Shown: positions 16,191-24,623, counted from the stretch's first letter. The stretch is DNA of 64,000 bases from Aquibacillus rhizosphaerae (GCF_030282825.1 NZ_JASTZU010000063.1:62001-126000), one strand, 5' to 3'. The notes: generated by a model not told the origin, from the letters alone. A program made the numbers and translations.

Positions 16191-17067
16191 AGGTCAACAA
16201 CAAGGGGCGTTAGCGCAAGCTTCTAGTAGTCGTGAAATGGAAGAGGTAAAAGGTCAGATATTTATGGCGAGACAGTTTCCTAGAAATGTATTTCAATCCG
16301 AACAACGCATTTTAGATAACTGTAAACGCCCAGCTCTTGCTCAGGTTGCAGTATATAGCTACCCAAGAGGTGGAACGAAGGTAGAAGGTCCATCTATCAG
16401 ACTAGCAGAAGTTTTAGCTCAGAACTGGGGAAATCTTAGCTTCGGTGTTAAGGAATTAGAACAACGTGAAGGTGAGTCGGTTGCATTAGCTTATGCGTGG
16501 GATTTAGAAACGAATGTTAGACAGGAAAAAGTATTCACGGTGAAACATTCACGTAAAGCGAAAGGAAACATTAAAAAGCTTGATGATCCACGCGATATTT
16601 ATGAACTAGTAGCAAACAATGGAGCTAGACGTGTTCGTTCTTGCATCTTAGGAGTTATACCAGGTGACATTGTAGAAAAAGCTGTAGAGGAATGCAACAG
16701 AACAATGCAAGGAAATAATAAATCGCCTTTTAAAGATCGTATCGCATCTGCATTAACGGCGTTCAAAGAAAAATACAGAGTCACTCAAGACCAAATTGAA
16801 GGAAGATTCGGTTACAACTTAGATGCATTCACCGAACGAGACCTTGCAGACTTAATTAAGATTTACAACTCTTTAAAAGATGGAATGAGCAAACCGGAAG
16901 ATTGGTTTAGTAAAGGTGCAAAGAAAGAAGAGAATAGCGGTCTAGCAGACCAATTCAATAAAGGTGATAAAGACACCCAAAAGGAAGATAAGCCTTCTAA
17001 CGAGGATGTGAAGCCGAATGACAACATTGACGAAAATGAAGCTGAACAAGAAAAACTATCACTCTAG
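16165..17067 (+). CDS. candidate single-strand annealing/recombination protein
   Basis: 300 residues from ATG 16165 (AAAGGGG upstream; an earlier in-frame ATG has no site). Conserved-looking segments include PRGGTKVEGPSIRLAEVLAQ, VANNGARRVRSCILGVIPGD and an acidic C-terminal tail typical of single-strand-binding partners. The next gene is a DUF3799 nuclease, and phages commonly pair a nuclease with an annealing protein, so I infer that role from context. It is not an obvious RecT, ERF or Rad52-like sequence. Confidence 0.6.
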   Translation: MSQLQQQYEGQQQGALAQASSSREMEEVKGQIFMARQFPRNVFQSEQRILDNCKRPALAQVAVYSYPRGGTKVEGPSIRLAEVLAQNWGNLSFGVKELEQREGESVALAYAWDLETNVRQEKVFTVKHSRKAKGNIKKLDDPRDIYELVANNGARRVRSCILGVIPGDIVEKAVEECNRTMQGNNKSPFKDRIASALTAFKEKYRVTQDQIEGRFGYNLDAFTERDLADLIKIYNSLKDGMSKPEDWFSKGAKKEENSGLADQFNKGDKDTQKEDKPSNEDVKPNDNIDENEAEQEKLSL

Positions 17068-17827
17068 AGAAGCAGACCTTGCCTATATGTCGGTTTCACA
17101 GTTTAAAAGCTTTGTGAATTGCGAAGCTAAGACACTTGCTAAGTTGAAAGGTGAATATGTAGAGCCAAGTACCAACGCTTTGTTGGTTGGCTCTTACGTT
17201 CATGCAGCATTCGAAAATAATGAAGTATTTAACGAAGTGGTTGAAGAAAATAGCGATGCGATATTTAAAAAGAACGGTGGAAAATACGCTGATTTTACAC
17301 AAGCTGATTTGATGATTGATGCACTTAAAAATGATTCTTTTGCCATGTTTGCATTAGAAGGTGAAAAAGAACAAATATTCACTGCTTATCTGTTCGGAAC
17401 GGAATGGAAGATAAAAGTTGATTCGGTTAATCTTGACCGTAAAACATTCAGTGACATTAAGACGACACAGGACTTATATAAGCGTTACTGGTCAACGAAA
17501 TACGATGGTTGGGTGTCATTCATCGAATCATGGGATTACGTGCTCCAGATGGCTATTTATCGCAAAGTAATTGAACTAGCTACAGGTGCTTTATGTACAC
17601 CTTATATCATCGCTGTAACAAAAGAGAATCCACCTAATAAGGCGGTTGTCCACTTTGATGAATCACGATTCGATTTTGAATACGAATACGCTGAAATGAA
17701 ACTCAATCGAATACTACAGATCAAGAAAGAAGAAATAGAGCCTATACGTTGCGATAAATGCAATTACTGCAAGTCAACGAAGGAACTCAAGGACACGATT
17801 GAAGTTGGTGCTTTAATCTATGAATGA
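17018..17827 (+). CDS. PD-(D/E)XK nuclease, DUF3799 (exonuclease VIII-like)
   Basis: A 269-residue RecB-type nuclease. It begins in the previous gene's 3' end (50-nt overlap). Motifs: SVSQFKSFVNCEAKTL, VGSYVHAAFE, the catalytic WKIKVDSV...FSDIKTT (Asp, then Asp-x-Lys) and a late C-x2-C-x2-C cluster (RCDKCNYCKS) that may bind a metal cluster. Probably resects phage DNA ends for the upstream annealing protein. ATG 17036 is an alternative start. Confidence 0.8.
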   Translation: MTTLTKMKLNKKNYHSREADLAYMSVSQFKSFVNCEAKTLAKLKGEYVEPSTNALLVGSYVHAAFENNEVFNEVVEENSDAIFKKNGGKYADFTQADLMIDALKNDSFAMFALEGEKEQIFTAYLFGTEWKIKVDSVNLDRKTFSDIKTTQDLYKRYWSTKYDGWVSFIESWDYVLQMAIYRKVIELATGALCTPYIIAVTKENPPNKAVVHFDESRFDFEYEYAEMKLNRILQIKKEEIEPIRCDKCNYCKSTKELKDTIEVGALIYE

Positions 17828-17830
17828 TTC

Positions 17831-18025
17831 ATGAAAGTTCCTATACCTTATTGCTATGTATGGATGAGTGCAACTAGTGTCAAGCGTGGACAAGTTTTTA
17901 GGAAATATGTTGCCGGTTATGTGAGAAATAATTATCCGGGTTGTGAGTTAGTGAAGATAGAAGGTATGACGGCAATTTGTGAGAGAAGAGAGAACACACA
18001 TCAAGGTGGTGAATCAATTGGTTAG
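17831..18025 (+). CDS. hypothetical small phage protein
   Basis: 64 residues, ATG 17831 three nt after the nuclease stop, without a clear ribosome site. Basic, aromatic. Overlaps the next gene by 8 nt. Coding status moderate. Confidence 0.45.
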   Translation: MKVPIPYCYVWMSATSVKRGQVFRKYVAGYVRNNYPGCELVKIEGMTAICERRENTHQGGESIG

Positions 18026-18968
18026 ACCTAAGAAGATTGGATTAGATTATTTCCCCATGGATGTCGATATGGACCAAGATGACAAAATATATCTTGTAAA
18101 AGCTGACCACGGTTGGGAAGGCTTTGCAATTGTAGTCAAACTGTTAATGGAAGTATATAAGGAAGGCTACTACATTGAGTGGGATGAAAAGAAAGCTAAA
18201 ATCTTTTCGCGTAAGAATTTATTCGACTTAGATGTAGTTAATGATGTCATTAACACATGCTTAGAGGAAGGTTTATTCAACAATAACCTCTTTGAAGAAC
18301 ATCAAATTTTAACTTCTAAAGGTATCCAAACTAGATATGTTGAGGCAACTACCAGAAGAAAAAATGTGTTAATTTACAAAGAATTTTTCCTTATCGATGT
18401 TAATGAATTACCAAATAACAACTTAACATTAGTTAATGTATGCATTAACCACAACTCAACTAATGAAAATGACGACATTAGTACACAAAGTAAAGTAAAG
18501 GAAAGTAAAGAGAAAGTAAAGGAAAGTAAAGCAGAGGAAATAGAGGAACCTGCAGCAGACGATGCTATTGTCTTTTATCAAGAAAACTTTGGAGTGATTA
18601 GACCAGCTATGAGCGAGATTTTGCTTGCTTGGATTAAAGACAGTGGTGAAGCGATGGTTATAAAAGCCATGGATAAAACCTTGAAACAAAACAAAAGTAG
18701 TTGGTCCTATGTTGAGGGCATCTTGAGAAAGTGGAACGAGAAGGGCATCGACACGATAGAAAAGGTTGAAGCAGAAGAAGTTGAGTTCCTAAATCAGCAA
18801 AATCAATATAAAAACAATAAGCCGAAAGAGAATGTACCTGATTGGTTTGTTGAACAAAAGAAGAAGCAGCAAGAGCAAGAAAAACCTAAACAACAAGAAC
18901 AAGGGGAAGATGTTGCAATCATGCTAGAAAACTATAAGAAAAACAAGGCATCAGGTGATGGTCCTTGA
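18018..18968 (+). CDS. DnaD-domain replication initiation protein (DUF4373 plus DnaD-like)
   Basis: 316 residues from TTG 18018, chosen because AAGGTGGTG ends 6 nt upstream and the product then opens with the typical DUF4373 sequence VRPKKIGLDYFPMDVDMDQD. The N-terminal domain (about 1-115) is winged-helix-like; a Lys/Glu-rich linker follows (three KESK-type repeats near 160); a DnaD-type domain spans about 180-250 (SYVEGILRKWNEKGI). Such proteins open the phage origin and recruit the helicase. No DnaC or DnaB-like loader is recognisable nearby, so the host loader may be used. Confidence 0.82.
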   Translation: MVRPKKIGLDYFPMDVDMDQDDKIYLVKADHGWEGFAIVVKLLMEVYKEGYYIEWDEKKAKIFSRKNLFDLDVVNDVINTCLEEGLFNNNLFEEHQILTSKGIQTRYVEATTRRKNVLIYKEFFLIDVNELPNNNLTLVNVCINHNSTNENDDISTQSKVKESKEKVKESKAEEIEEPAADDAIVFYQENFGVIRPAMSEILLAWIKDSGEAMVIKAMDKTLKQNKSSWSYVEGILRKWNEKGIDTIEKVEAEEVEFLNQQNQYKNNKPKENVPDWFVEQKKKQQEQEKPKQQEQGEDVAIMLENYKKNKASGDGP

Positions 18969-19195
18969 CTTTGATGATTATGAACGAAGACTTAGATCAT
19001 GGTATTCAGGATTACACTGCCAGAGCTATTATTAAGCGCTGGAACAAAGGTGAATCATTAGAAAACCTTGCAACTAAATTCAAACGTGATGAATGGGAGA
19101 TTGTATTTTGTTTAAGGCATATGGCTGTTAATAAAAAATGCGAGATAAGGCCTATAGGATTTCGGTATAAAGAGGTGAGGGGGGAAAAGGCGTGA
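18965..19195 (+). CDS. small phage protein, helix-turn-helix-like
   Basis: 76 residues from TTG 18965 or one of two following ATGs; overlaps both neighbours by 4 nt. The segment AIIKRWNKGESLENLATKF has the pattern of a small DNA-binding helical domain, but no family is recognised. Confidence 0.55.
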   Translation: MTLMIMNEDLDHGIQDYTARAIIKRWNKGESLENLATKFKRDEWEIVFCLRHMAVNKKCEIRPIGFRYKEVRGEKA

Positions 19196-20427
19196 AGTTC
19201 TTAGATTTGTTCGCAGGTATCGGTGGATTTAGATTAGGAATGGAACAGGCAGGTCATGAGTGTGTTGGTTATGTAGAGATAGATAAATATGCCAGGAAAA
19301 GTTATGAAGCGATACACGATACAGAAGGGGAGTGGACAGCACATGACATTACAACCGTCACAGATAGACATATTCGAGAGCTTGGGGATAGAGGACGAGT
19401 GGAAATTATCTGCGGAGGATTCCCTTGCCAATCTTTTTCAGTTGCTGGGAAACGAGGGGGGTTCGATGACACTAGAGGAACTTTATTCTTTGAAATTGTA
19501 CGCATCGCCAATATCCTCAAACCACGCTATTTATTCCTTGAGAATGTCAAAGGATTCCTTAACCACGATCAAGGGATTACGTTCGAGACCATTATCAGAG
19601 CCTTGGATGAACTCGGGTATGATGCGGAATGGCAAGTGCTTAACTCTAAAAATTTCGGAGTCCCCCAAAACAGAGAAAGGGTGTTCATTGTCGGACATCT
19701 TAGAGGACAATCCGGAAGAGGAGTTTTTCCTATCAAAGGAGAAAACGGAAACGCTATTAGCATCGCTGGATACTTAAGTGATGGGTATAAAGATGTAAAT
19801 TATGTTTTAAATCCAGAAGGTTTAGCAAGAACATTAACAACTATGCAAGGTGGCAATCGAGAGCCTAAAGTAATTCAACCTGTGTTAACTCCAGATAGAC
19901 AGAATAAAAGACAGAACGGTAGAAGGTTCAAAAATAACAGAGAACCGATGTTTACTCTAACTAGCCAAGATAGGCATGGAATTATGTTAGCTGGGAATAT
20001 AAACCCATCAGGTAAAGGGATGAATGGGCAAGTTTATAAAAGCGAAGGAATATCTCCAACATTAACTACAAACAAAGGTGAAGGTCCGAAAATATCAATC
20101 AAAGAAGCTACCAATAAAGGATATGTAGAAGCTATTCCTGGTGATTCAATTAACTACTCAGTACCTACTAGCAAAACGAGAAGAGGACGTGTGGGAAAAG
20201 GTGTAGCAAATACATTAGACACGGGATGCCAACAAGGTGTAGTAACTAATGAATTAAGAATAAGAAAGTTAACACCTAGAGAATGTTGGAGGTTGCAAGG
20301 GTTTCCAGATTGGGCATTTGATTGTGCTGCAGAAGTTAATTCTAATTCACAACTATATAAGCAAGCAGGAAACTCAGTGACGGTCAACGTTATTTACGAG
20401 ATAGCTAGAAAATTGGAGGTAACTTAA
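19192..20427 (+). CDS. DNA (cytosine-5) methyltransferase
   Basis: 411 residues from GTG 19192, 4-nt overlap with the gene before. All core motifs are present in order: FLDLFAGIGGFRLGMEQAG (I), GGFPCQSFSVAG with catalytic Cys79 (IV), LENVKGF (VI), QNRERVFIVG (VIII) and QAGNSVTVNVIYEIA (X). The target-recognition region contains three TLT-type loops (ARTLTTMQGG, FTLTSQ, SPTLTTNKGEG). No partner endonuclease is adjacent, so it is probably an orphan anti-restriction enzyme; specificity unknown. Confidence 0.95.
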   Translation: MKFLDLFAGIGGFRLGMEQAGHECVGYVEIDKYARKSYEAIHDTEGEWTAHDITTVTDRHIRELGDRGRVEIICGGFPCQSFSVAGKRGGFDDTRGTLFFEIVRIANILKPRYLFLENVKGFLNHDQGITFETIIRALDELGYDAEWQVLNSKNFGVPQNRERVFIVGHLRGQSGRGVFPIKGENGNAISIAGYLSDGYKDVNYVLNPEGLARTLTTMQGGNREPKVIQPVLTPDRQNKRQNGRRFKNNREPMFTLTSQDRHGIMLAGNINPSGKGMNGQVYKSEGISPTLTTNKGEGPKISIKEATNKGYVEAIPGDSINYSVPTSKTRRGRVGKGVANTLDTGCQQGVVTNELRIRKLTPRECWRLQGFPDWAFDCAAEVNSNSQLYKQAGNSVTVNVIYEIARKLEVT

Positions 20428-20570
20428 TGAATCTATCAGAAGCAACAAAACACATTAAACAATGGGCGAAAGATAGAAACCTAGATACTGCTAATCCAAA
20501 CAAACAAATGTTAAAGCTAGGTAAAGAACTCGGGGAGTTATGCCAAGGGATGGTAAAAGGGGGAAGCTGA
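20427..20570 (+). pseudogene. truncated MazG-like gene
   Basis: 47 residues, ATG overlapping the methyltransferase stop (TAATG), GGAGG upstream. The sequence MNLSEATKHIKQWAKDRNLD followed by KQMLKLGKELGELCQG matches the N-terminal helices of phage MazG-like nucleotide pyrophosphohydrolases, including the first Glu pair. It stops before the second half of the active site (ExxD). Probably a deletion remnant, though the stop is used to couple the next gene (TGATG). Confidence 0.6.
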
Positions 20571-20746
20571 TGCAAACACTATTCGAACAAAAGATGCGCT
20601 TTGAATCGGACGAGATAACGCAAATCATCAACGATCTTTACAAACTTGAAATCTATGAAACGCCAGATGGACGACCGATAGAAGATGTTAGCTTATTCAC
20701 CTTGAAGCATGTTCATGCTAATGAGATTGCTAGGAGTGAAGAGTGA
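20570..20746 (+). CDS. hypothetical small phage protein
   Basis: 58 residues from ATG 20570, chosen because AAGGGGG lies 6 nt upstream and the ATG overlaps the preceding stop. Acidic, helical (MQTLFEQKMRFESDEITQII). Not recognised. Confidence 0.6.
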   Translation: MQTLFEQKMRFESDEITQIINDLYKLEIYETPDGRPIEDVSLFTLKHVHANEIARSEE

Positions 20747-21111
20747 TGCGTCGCAGTAAGTACGGCAATAAGAAAATTGTTATCGATGGACATAAATTTG
20801 ATTCTAAAGCAGAAGCCAGGTACTACCAAGAACTAATCTACCGTAAAAAGGCTGGTGATATAAAGGATTTTAGCTTACAGCCTAGATTTGAATTACAGCC
20901 GAAATACAAAAAGGCTAACAAGTCTATTAGAAAAATAGAATACATCTCTGATTTTGAAATAGAGTACGCTGACGGGTCGATAGAGATTGTAGACGTAAAG
21001 GGAGCAATTACCAAAGAATTTGCGCTCAAACGTAAGCTATTTGATTATCACTATGATTTAAAACTGTCGGTGTTGAAGTTTGATAGAGCGAGAGGGTGGA
21101 TTGAAGTATGA
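20746..21111 (+). CDS. DUF1064 predicted phage nuclease
   Basis: 121 residues. Start KYGNKKIVIDGHKFDSKAEARYYQ is the DUF1064 hallmark (FDSKxEAxxY); the later DFEIEYADGSIEIVDVKG supplies Asp-x-Lys, so a PD-(D/E)XK-type fold is likely. Proposed role in phage DNA processing; not demonstrated for most members. ATG 20746 overlaps the stop before it. Confidence 0.8.
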   Translation: MRRSKYGNKKIVIDGHKFDSKAEARYYQELIYRKKAGDIKDFSLQPRFELQPKYKKANKSIRKIEYISDFEIEYADGSIEIVDVKGAITKEFALKRKLFDYHYDLKLSVLKFDRARGWIEV

Positions 21112-21578
21112 AAGGCGTGTGTTTAGATGCTTCAAATACCACTACTCTGGAGAAAGACCAAGAATATTTTATCTTTCCCAATGGGGAGAGTAGCTTCTAT
21201 GTTTCGAATTTTGATAGAAAGACAGCACATTTTGGTTGTTATAGAGCATCTCGGTTTGAAGTTTTAAAAGATGTTGCAACAATTCACCAAGAGAAATGTG
21301 AAGACTATTCGCAAATGGATCTGTTTGACTTTATTGAGGCTGAACCAGAGCAAGTAGTACAGAATCCATTAGAAATAAGAGTTGTAATACCTGATGAGGT
21401 TATATCGCCTTTGGAGTGTAATCACGGTGTTAAGACCAAAGCGTTTAAACAAGTACAGGAGCAGTGGAGAGATTATGTAAAGTCGATTCAAAGTTATCAT
21501 GAATGTTCCTGGTTCAAAGCTAGTGAAATGTTAGTTGAGCATAGAGATGAAGCCAAGGCAATTGTTATGCATAGTTGA
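21108..21578 (+). CDS. hypothetical phage protein
   Basis: 156 residues, 4-nt overlap with DUF1064 (ATGA). N-terminal beta-rich part (EKDQEYFIFPNGESSFYVSN), acidic middle, helical C terminus (WRDYVKSIQSYHECSW). The N-terminal part could be a small binding domain. Last gene of the early operon; not recognised. Confidence 0.6.
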   Translation: MKGVCLDASNTTTLEKDQEYFIFPNGESSFYVSNFDRKTAHFGCYRASRFEVLKDVATIHQEKCEDYSQMDLFDFIEAEPEQVVQNPLEIRVVIPDEVISPLECNHGVKTKAFKQVQEQWRDYVKSIQSYHECSWFKASEMLVEHRDEAKAIVMHS

Positions 21579-21601
21579 AATTAAATTAAATCACAACAAA
21601 A

Positions 21602-21766
21602 TTAGCTAACACGCTGATATTTGTTTAAAGCTGTGTCCAATGCTTGACTAGATTTAATAGTTTCGGGGTGAGTTAATCCTTTCTTTTTCCCACTATAAAT
21701 CATGTGGTTTCTTAATATGTATATTTCGAACTTAATGAAAATTATTTTAATACTAAGGTTTTTCAT
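21602..21766 (-). CDS. Spo0E-family aspartyl-phosphate phosphatase-like protein
   Basis: 54 residues, ATG 21766 placed 8 nt after AGGAG. The product contains IYILRNHMIYSGKKKG followed by SSQALDTALNKYQ. This is the two-helix Spo0E pattern: R-x2-M in helix one and the signature S-Q-x-L-D-x2-L-N-x-Y in helix two. Family members dephosphorylate Spo0A-phosphate or related regulators and so delay sporulation. It is antisense to the surrounding phage genes in a short gap, and its upstream region holds TTGACA and a Spo0A-like box. Too short for usual gene finding thresholds. Likely a phage moron acting on host development. Confidence 0.82.
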   Translation of the reverse strand: MKNLSIKIIFIKFEIYILRNHMIYSGKKKGLTHPETIKSSQALDTALNKYQRVS

Positions 21767-21844
21767 AAGGCTATCTCCTGTATCATCATTTTAATAAATA
21801 TAGAATAGGAGTATATTACCTTTTTATTTATAGTTTGTTAATAG

Positions 21845-21863
21845 TTTCGACAAAATGTGTCAA
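21845..21863 (-). promoter_or_regulatory. candidate promoter with 0A-like box for the Spo0E-like gene
   Basis: On the minus strand TTGACA (21863-21858) is followed after 2 nt by TTTTGTCGAAA (21855-21845), matching the Spo0A box core TGTCGAA with its T/A flanks. The -10 is poor (TAACAA at 17 nt). Binding by Spo0A is a prediction only. Confidence 0.45.
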
Positions 21864-21935
21864 TACTTAACAAAATTAATAGTTCGAAGGTTGGGTGTGA
21901 TTAGTTTTTTAAAGAAATAACGGCATAAAAAAAGC

Positions 21936-21960
21936 CAAGAGCAGAGCTCCTGACCTTTTT
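21936..21960. terminator. bidirectional-looking terminator
   Basis: The stem CAAGAGC with GCTCCTG (one mismatch) is flanked by AAAAAAAGC and by CCTTTTT, so it could stop transcription in both directions. Confidence 0.5.
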
Positions 21961-21998
21961 GTACCTGTTAATACAATTATATCACGGGGGCCTGTTCT

Positions 21999-22202
21999 AT
22001 GCGACTAAATTCTTTACCACTAGAAATAAATGACAAGAAAATACAAATAGATGTTGATTTAGAAGGAAATAGACCGTTTTGTGTCGTATATTGTGAAGGA
22101 CAAGCTAAATTCACATACTTACCTGATCATGGAGAGACGAGAGTTATTACGCACCAAGGGAAGGTGAAGAGGGTTAAGTTTGATGAGGGGGAAGAATTTT
22201 GA
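21999..22202 (+). CDS. DUF3954 family phage protein
   Basis: 67 residues; MRLNSLPLEINDKKIQIDVD and the C-terminal DHGETRVITHQGKVKRVKF match the DUF3954 phage family. No clear ribosome site beyond GGGGG. Its end overlaps the next gene by 4 nt, so the two are probably co-translated. Function unknown. Confidence 0.75.
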   Translation: MRLNSLPLEINDKKIQIDVDLEGNRPFCVVYCEGQAKFTYLPDHGETRVITHQGKVKRVKFDEGEEF

Positions 22203-23665
22203 AATTATTAAATCCGTATACTAAAAGTAAAAGTTATAATAAAAATTTGTTAAAAAAGAAACTTGGGAATTTTATTGTTAATAACAAATTTTTAAATAAA
22301 AACAAAGTTGAAATTAACTTCAAATTATTTGATGATGATGTACTTTTACCAAGCGATATTAGAGTGGAGATTAACCATATTTTAATGAGTGAAATTGTAT
22401 TTATGGAAGACTTTAATCGACTTAAAAAAGGCCTCCATAAATTATTTAAATTAAATCAAAACCAGGGTTATTATTATTTTAATCCTAGAAACATTGATGA
22501 TTTTTTTGAACGTTTATTTTCCAATATAAGATCAAGGAATATACAAAACACCTTTAAAATGACTATTAAAGATGTACAGCTGAGAAAATTTTGTAAAGAA
22601 TTAACCTTTAGTTTGGCATCAGTCTCAAATTCCATAGTTGCAATAAACATTCATATTTCTCCTTCTGATAATTTTAAAACGATGATTAGTGAAGCGATGA
22701 AAGGCGACACAGATAAAGGATTCATTCAAATGATACCACCTAGATATATAAAAGATACCTTAAAACCACACTCTTGGCAGACTGTTTCCTTTAATAAACA
22801 AGAATATAAATTATCATTAATAGAAGATTTAATTTTAGAACTGAAATGGGAAGTTAGTTGCTATTTATCAAAGTACTTGCCGTTATATTTCTTTAAAAAT
22901 AAAGTTATATCACCCTCAATTGAAGTATATAACACCCATCTTATATCCTTACCTCTACAAGGAAATGAACTTTTAAGTAAAATGGAATCTGCAGGTATTT
23001 TTAGTAGTTTTTTGTGTGAATCAAATGAGCGAGGCGATATTCATTTAGTTTTTAATGATGATTTTCAAAACAACAGAGACATAAGTATTAAAATGCATTT
23101 AAATGAGGTATATAATGAGAACCATACTTCAACAATTAGTAATAAAATAATTCCACATATTGCAAATCCGTATCTAATTCAACTTCTTAGCATACAAACA
23201 ATGACTAAGTTGTATGAAAAAAGAACTTTAAAACATAAAAAAAAGTATGACAAAGTTAGTTCTATTAATTTACCTAAATTAGTGAAGTATAGAATGTTAT
23301 CAAGATTGAAAATTGAAATGGAAAAAAATAATTTCCATTTTAGCAGGTTGGATCGAGAGATTAATTATGAGTTTTATGAATATATGATCAAAAGATATGA
23401 GCGTGAAGTTGGAAAAACAACTAATATTTTAAAAAGTTATAAATTAAGTGAGACTTTAACAAACGTTCCAATAGATATATTTGATCAAAGTAATTTTATG
23501 TTTAAGTCCATTTATGATCAAGTAACCAACCAAATTCATTTTTTGGACAATATAATTAACTTCAAGAGACAAAGTACAATGTTGATATTAACAGTTATAA
23601 CAATAGTAATATCTCTGCTGACGTTAATTTTCACATTATTAACTTTTATAAGTACTTTTGAATAA
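22199..23665 (+). CDS. large tail-anchored protein of unknown function
   Basis: 488 residues from TTG 22199, with GAGGGGG upstream. Markedly AT-rich and Lys/Asn/Ile-rich compared with its neighbours. The first 460 residues look soluble; a single hydrophobic stretch (LILTVITIVISLLTLIFTLL, about 464-483) lies at the very C terminus, so the bulk faces the cytoplasm. It has its own terminator. Not a recognised replication or structural protein. Composition and isolation suggest a laterally acquired moron; abortive infection or superinfection exclusion is a guess. Confidence 0.65.
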   Translation: MKLLNPYTKSKSYNKNLLKKKLGNFIVNNKFLNKNKVEINFKLFDDDVLLPSDIRVEINHILMSEIVFMEDFNRLKKGLHKLFKLNQNQGYYYFNPRNIDDFFERLFSNIRSRNIQNTFKMTIKDVQLRKFCKELTFSLASVSNSIVAINIHISPSDNFKTMISEAMKGDTDKGFIQMIPPRYIKDTLKPHSWQTVSFNKQEYKLSLIEDLILELKWEVSCYLSKYLPLYFFKNKVISPSIEVYNTHLISLPLQGNELLSKMESAGIFSSFLCESNERGDIHLVFNDDFQNNRDISIKMHLNEVYNENHTSTISNKIIPHIANPYLIQLLSIQTMTKLYEKRTLKHKKKYDKVSSINLPKLVKYRMLSRLKIEMEKNNFHFSRLDREINYEFYEYMIKRYEREVGKTTNILKSYKLSETLTNVPIDIFDQSNFMFKSIYDQVTNQIHFLDNIINFKRQSTMLILTVITIVISLLTLIFTLLTFISTFE

Positions 23666-23684
23666 GTTCTACCAGCTAACTGGA

Positions 23685-23730
23685 GGACACCGAATGACAG
23701 CGTAACAGCTGCCGTTTGGTGTCCTTTTTT
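23685..23730 (+). terminator. strong terminator
   Basis: GGACACC (23685-23691) pairs with GGTGTCC (23718-23724), with an inner CAGC/GCTG stem, followed by TTTTTT. Confidence 0.8.
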
Positions 23731-23753
23731 ATTTATCAAAAAGGAGTGATTTA

Positions 23754-23927
23754 ATGTTTTGGATTATCTACTTAATCATTGGTTTTGTCTATGCAATGTT
23801 CGAAGAAGAACCACCAGAGAAGAAACATTACTTCATGTATGTGTTGATCTCTGTTGTTAGCTTATGGCCAGCAATTATTTTAATTAGATTAATCGGGAGG
23901 TTTATTACATGGACAAAAACCAATTAG
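23754..23927 (+). CDS. small two-helix membrane protein
   Basis: 57 residues, AAAGGAGTG before ATG 23754. Two hydrophobic helices (MFWIIYLIIGFVYAMF and YVLISVVSLWPAIILIRLIG) flank a charged loop EEEPPEKK. Overlaps the next gene by 19 nt. Function unknown. Confidence 0.65.
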   Translation: MFWIIYLIIGFVYAMFEEEPPEKKHYFMYVLISVVSLWPAIILIRLIGRFITWTKTN

Positions 23928-24139
23928 TAGACGGTATTATCGTATTTATGGAGAAAGGCATCACGATTGAAGAAGCGATGAAAGAGATAACGCAAGAAAG
24001 TGTTGAATCATTTAGACCTCGTTTTTGTTGGAAGGTTAGTGAGTATCGCAAGGACAAGCGTACTGGTGTGATGAAGTCGATTGAACGTAGTAACTATGCG
24101 CAAGTACTATTCGATAAAGGAGCTGGATTCAATGAATAA
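23909..24139 (+). CDS. hypothetical phage protein
   Basis: 76 residues, GGGAGG before ATG 23909. Begins MDKNQLVDGIIVFMEKGITI; the Lys-rich C terminus could contact nucleic acid. Precedes the late regulator with an 8-nt overlap. Not recognised. Confidence 0.6.
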   Translation: MDKNQLVDGIIVFMEKGITIEEAMKEITQESVESFRPRFCWKVSEYRKDKRTGVMKSIERSNYAQVLFDKGAGFNE

Positions 24140-24623
24140 CTGGTCAGACACATTAATCATTCAATACGAAGAGGGAAGAAAGGCATTACAACGTAAACAT
24201 TCCAAACTAACAGATAGTTATGTAGATACTTCAGATAAAACGCAGATCAACAGCATGGTTTCAAGCATGACGTTCTCTATTGATTGGATGAAGCGAGGAC
24301 GCAGACCAGGAAACATGCGAGGTATTGATAAACGTTCAGCATACCAAAAACGCGCATTAGTTGACGTTGATTTGATTCCTTCGCTTGAAATCCAGCCTAA
24401 AGAAAAAGAATTATCAGACGATGAAAAGCGAGTTATTTACGATTTATTAATCGATTTATCGAATAGAGAAAGGCAATGCTATTTATTATATTTCGCGCAA
24501 GGATTAAGCATGCAGCAGATTGCTGACGAACTAGATATTAAGAAGCCCAGTGTTCAAAAGTTCATTGATCGCGCTAAGAAAAAAATAAATCAAAAAAAGT
24601 TATGTCATACGAGTGTCATATGA
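24132..24623 (+). CDS. xpf: Xpf-like phage late sigma factor
   Basis: 163 residues from ATG 24132 (AAAGGAG 9 nt upstream). FSIDWMKRGRRPGNMRGIDKRSAYQ is the signature segment of PBSX Xpf-type positive control factors. The C-terminal sigma-70 region 4-like helix-turn-helix is NRERQCYLLYFAQGLSMQQIADELDI (split: LSMQQIADELDIKKPSVQKF). It should direct host polymerase to the packaging and structural operon that begins at 25416. Confidence 0.85.
   Translation: MNNWSDTLIIQYEEGRKALQRKHSKLTDSYVDTSDKTQINSMVSSMTFSIDWMKRGRRPGNMRGIDKRSAYQKRALVDVDLIPSLEIQPKEKELSDDEKRVIYDLLIDLSNRERQCYLLYFAQGLSMQQIADELDIKKPSVQKFIDRAKKKINQKKLCHTSVI

Noticed and set aside
19289-19777. Long alternative frames inside the C5 methyltransferase gene
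   Set aside because: All methyltransferase motifs are in one frame; the others are shadows.
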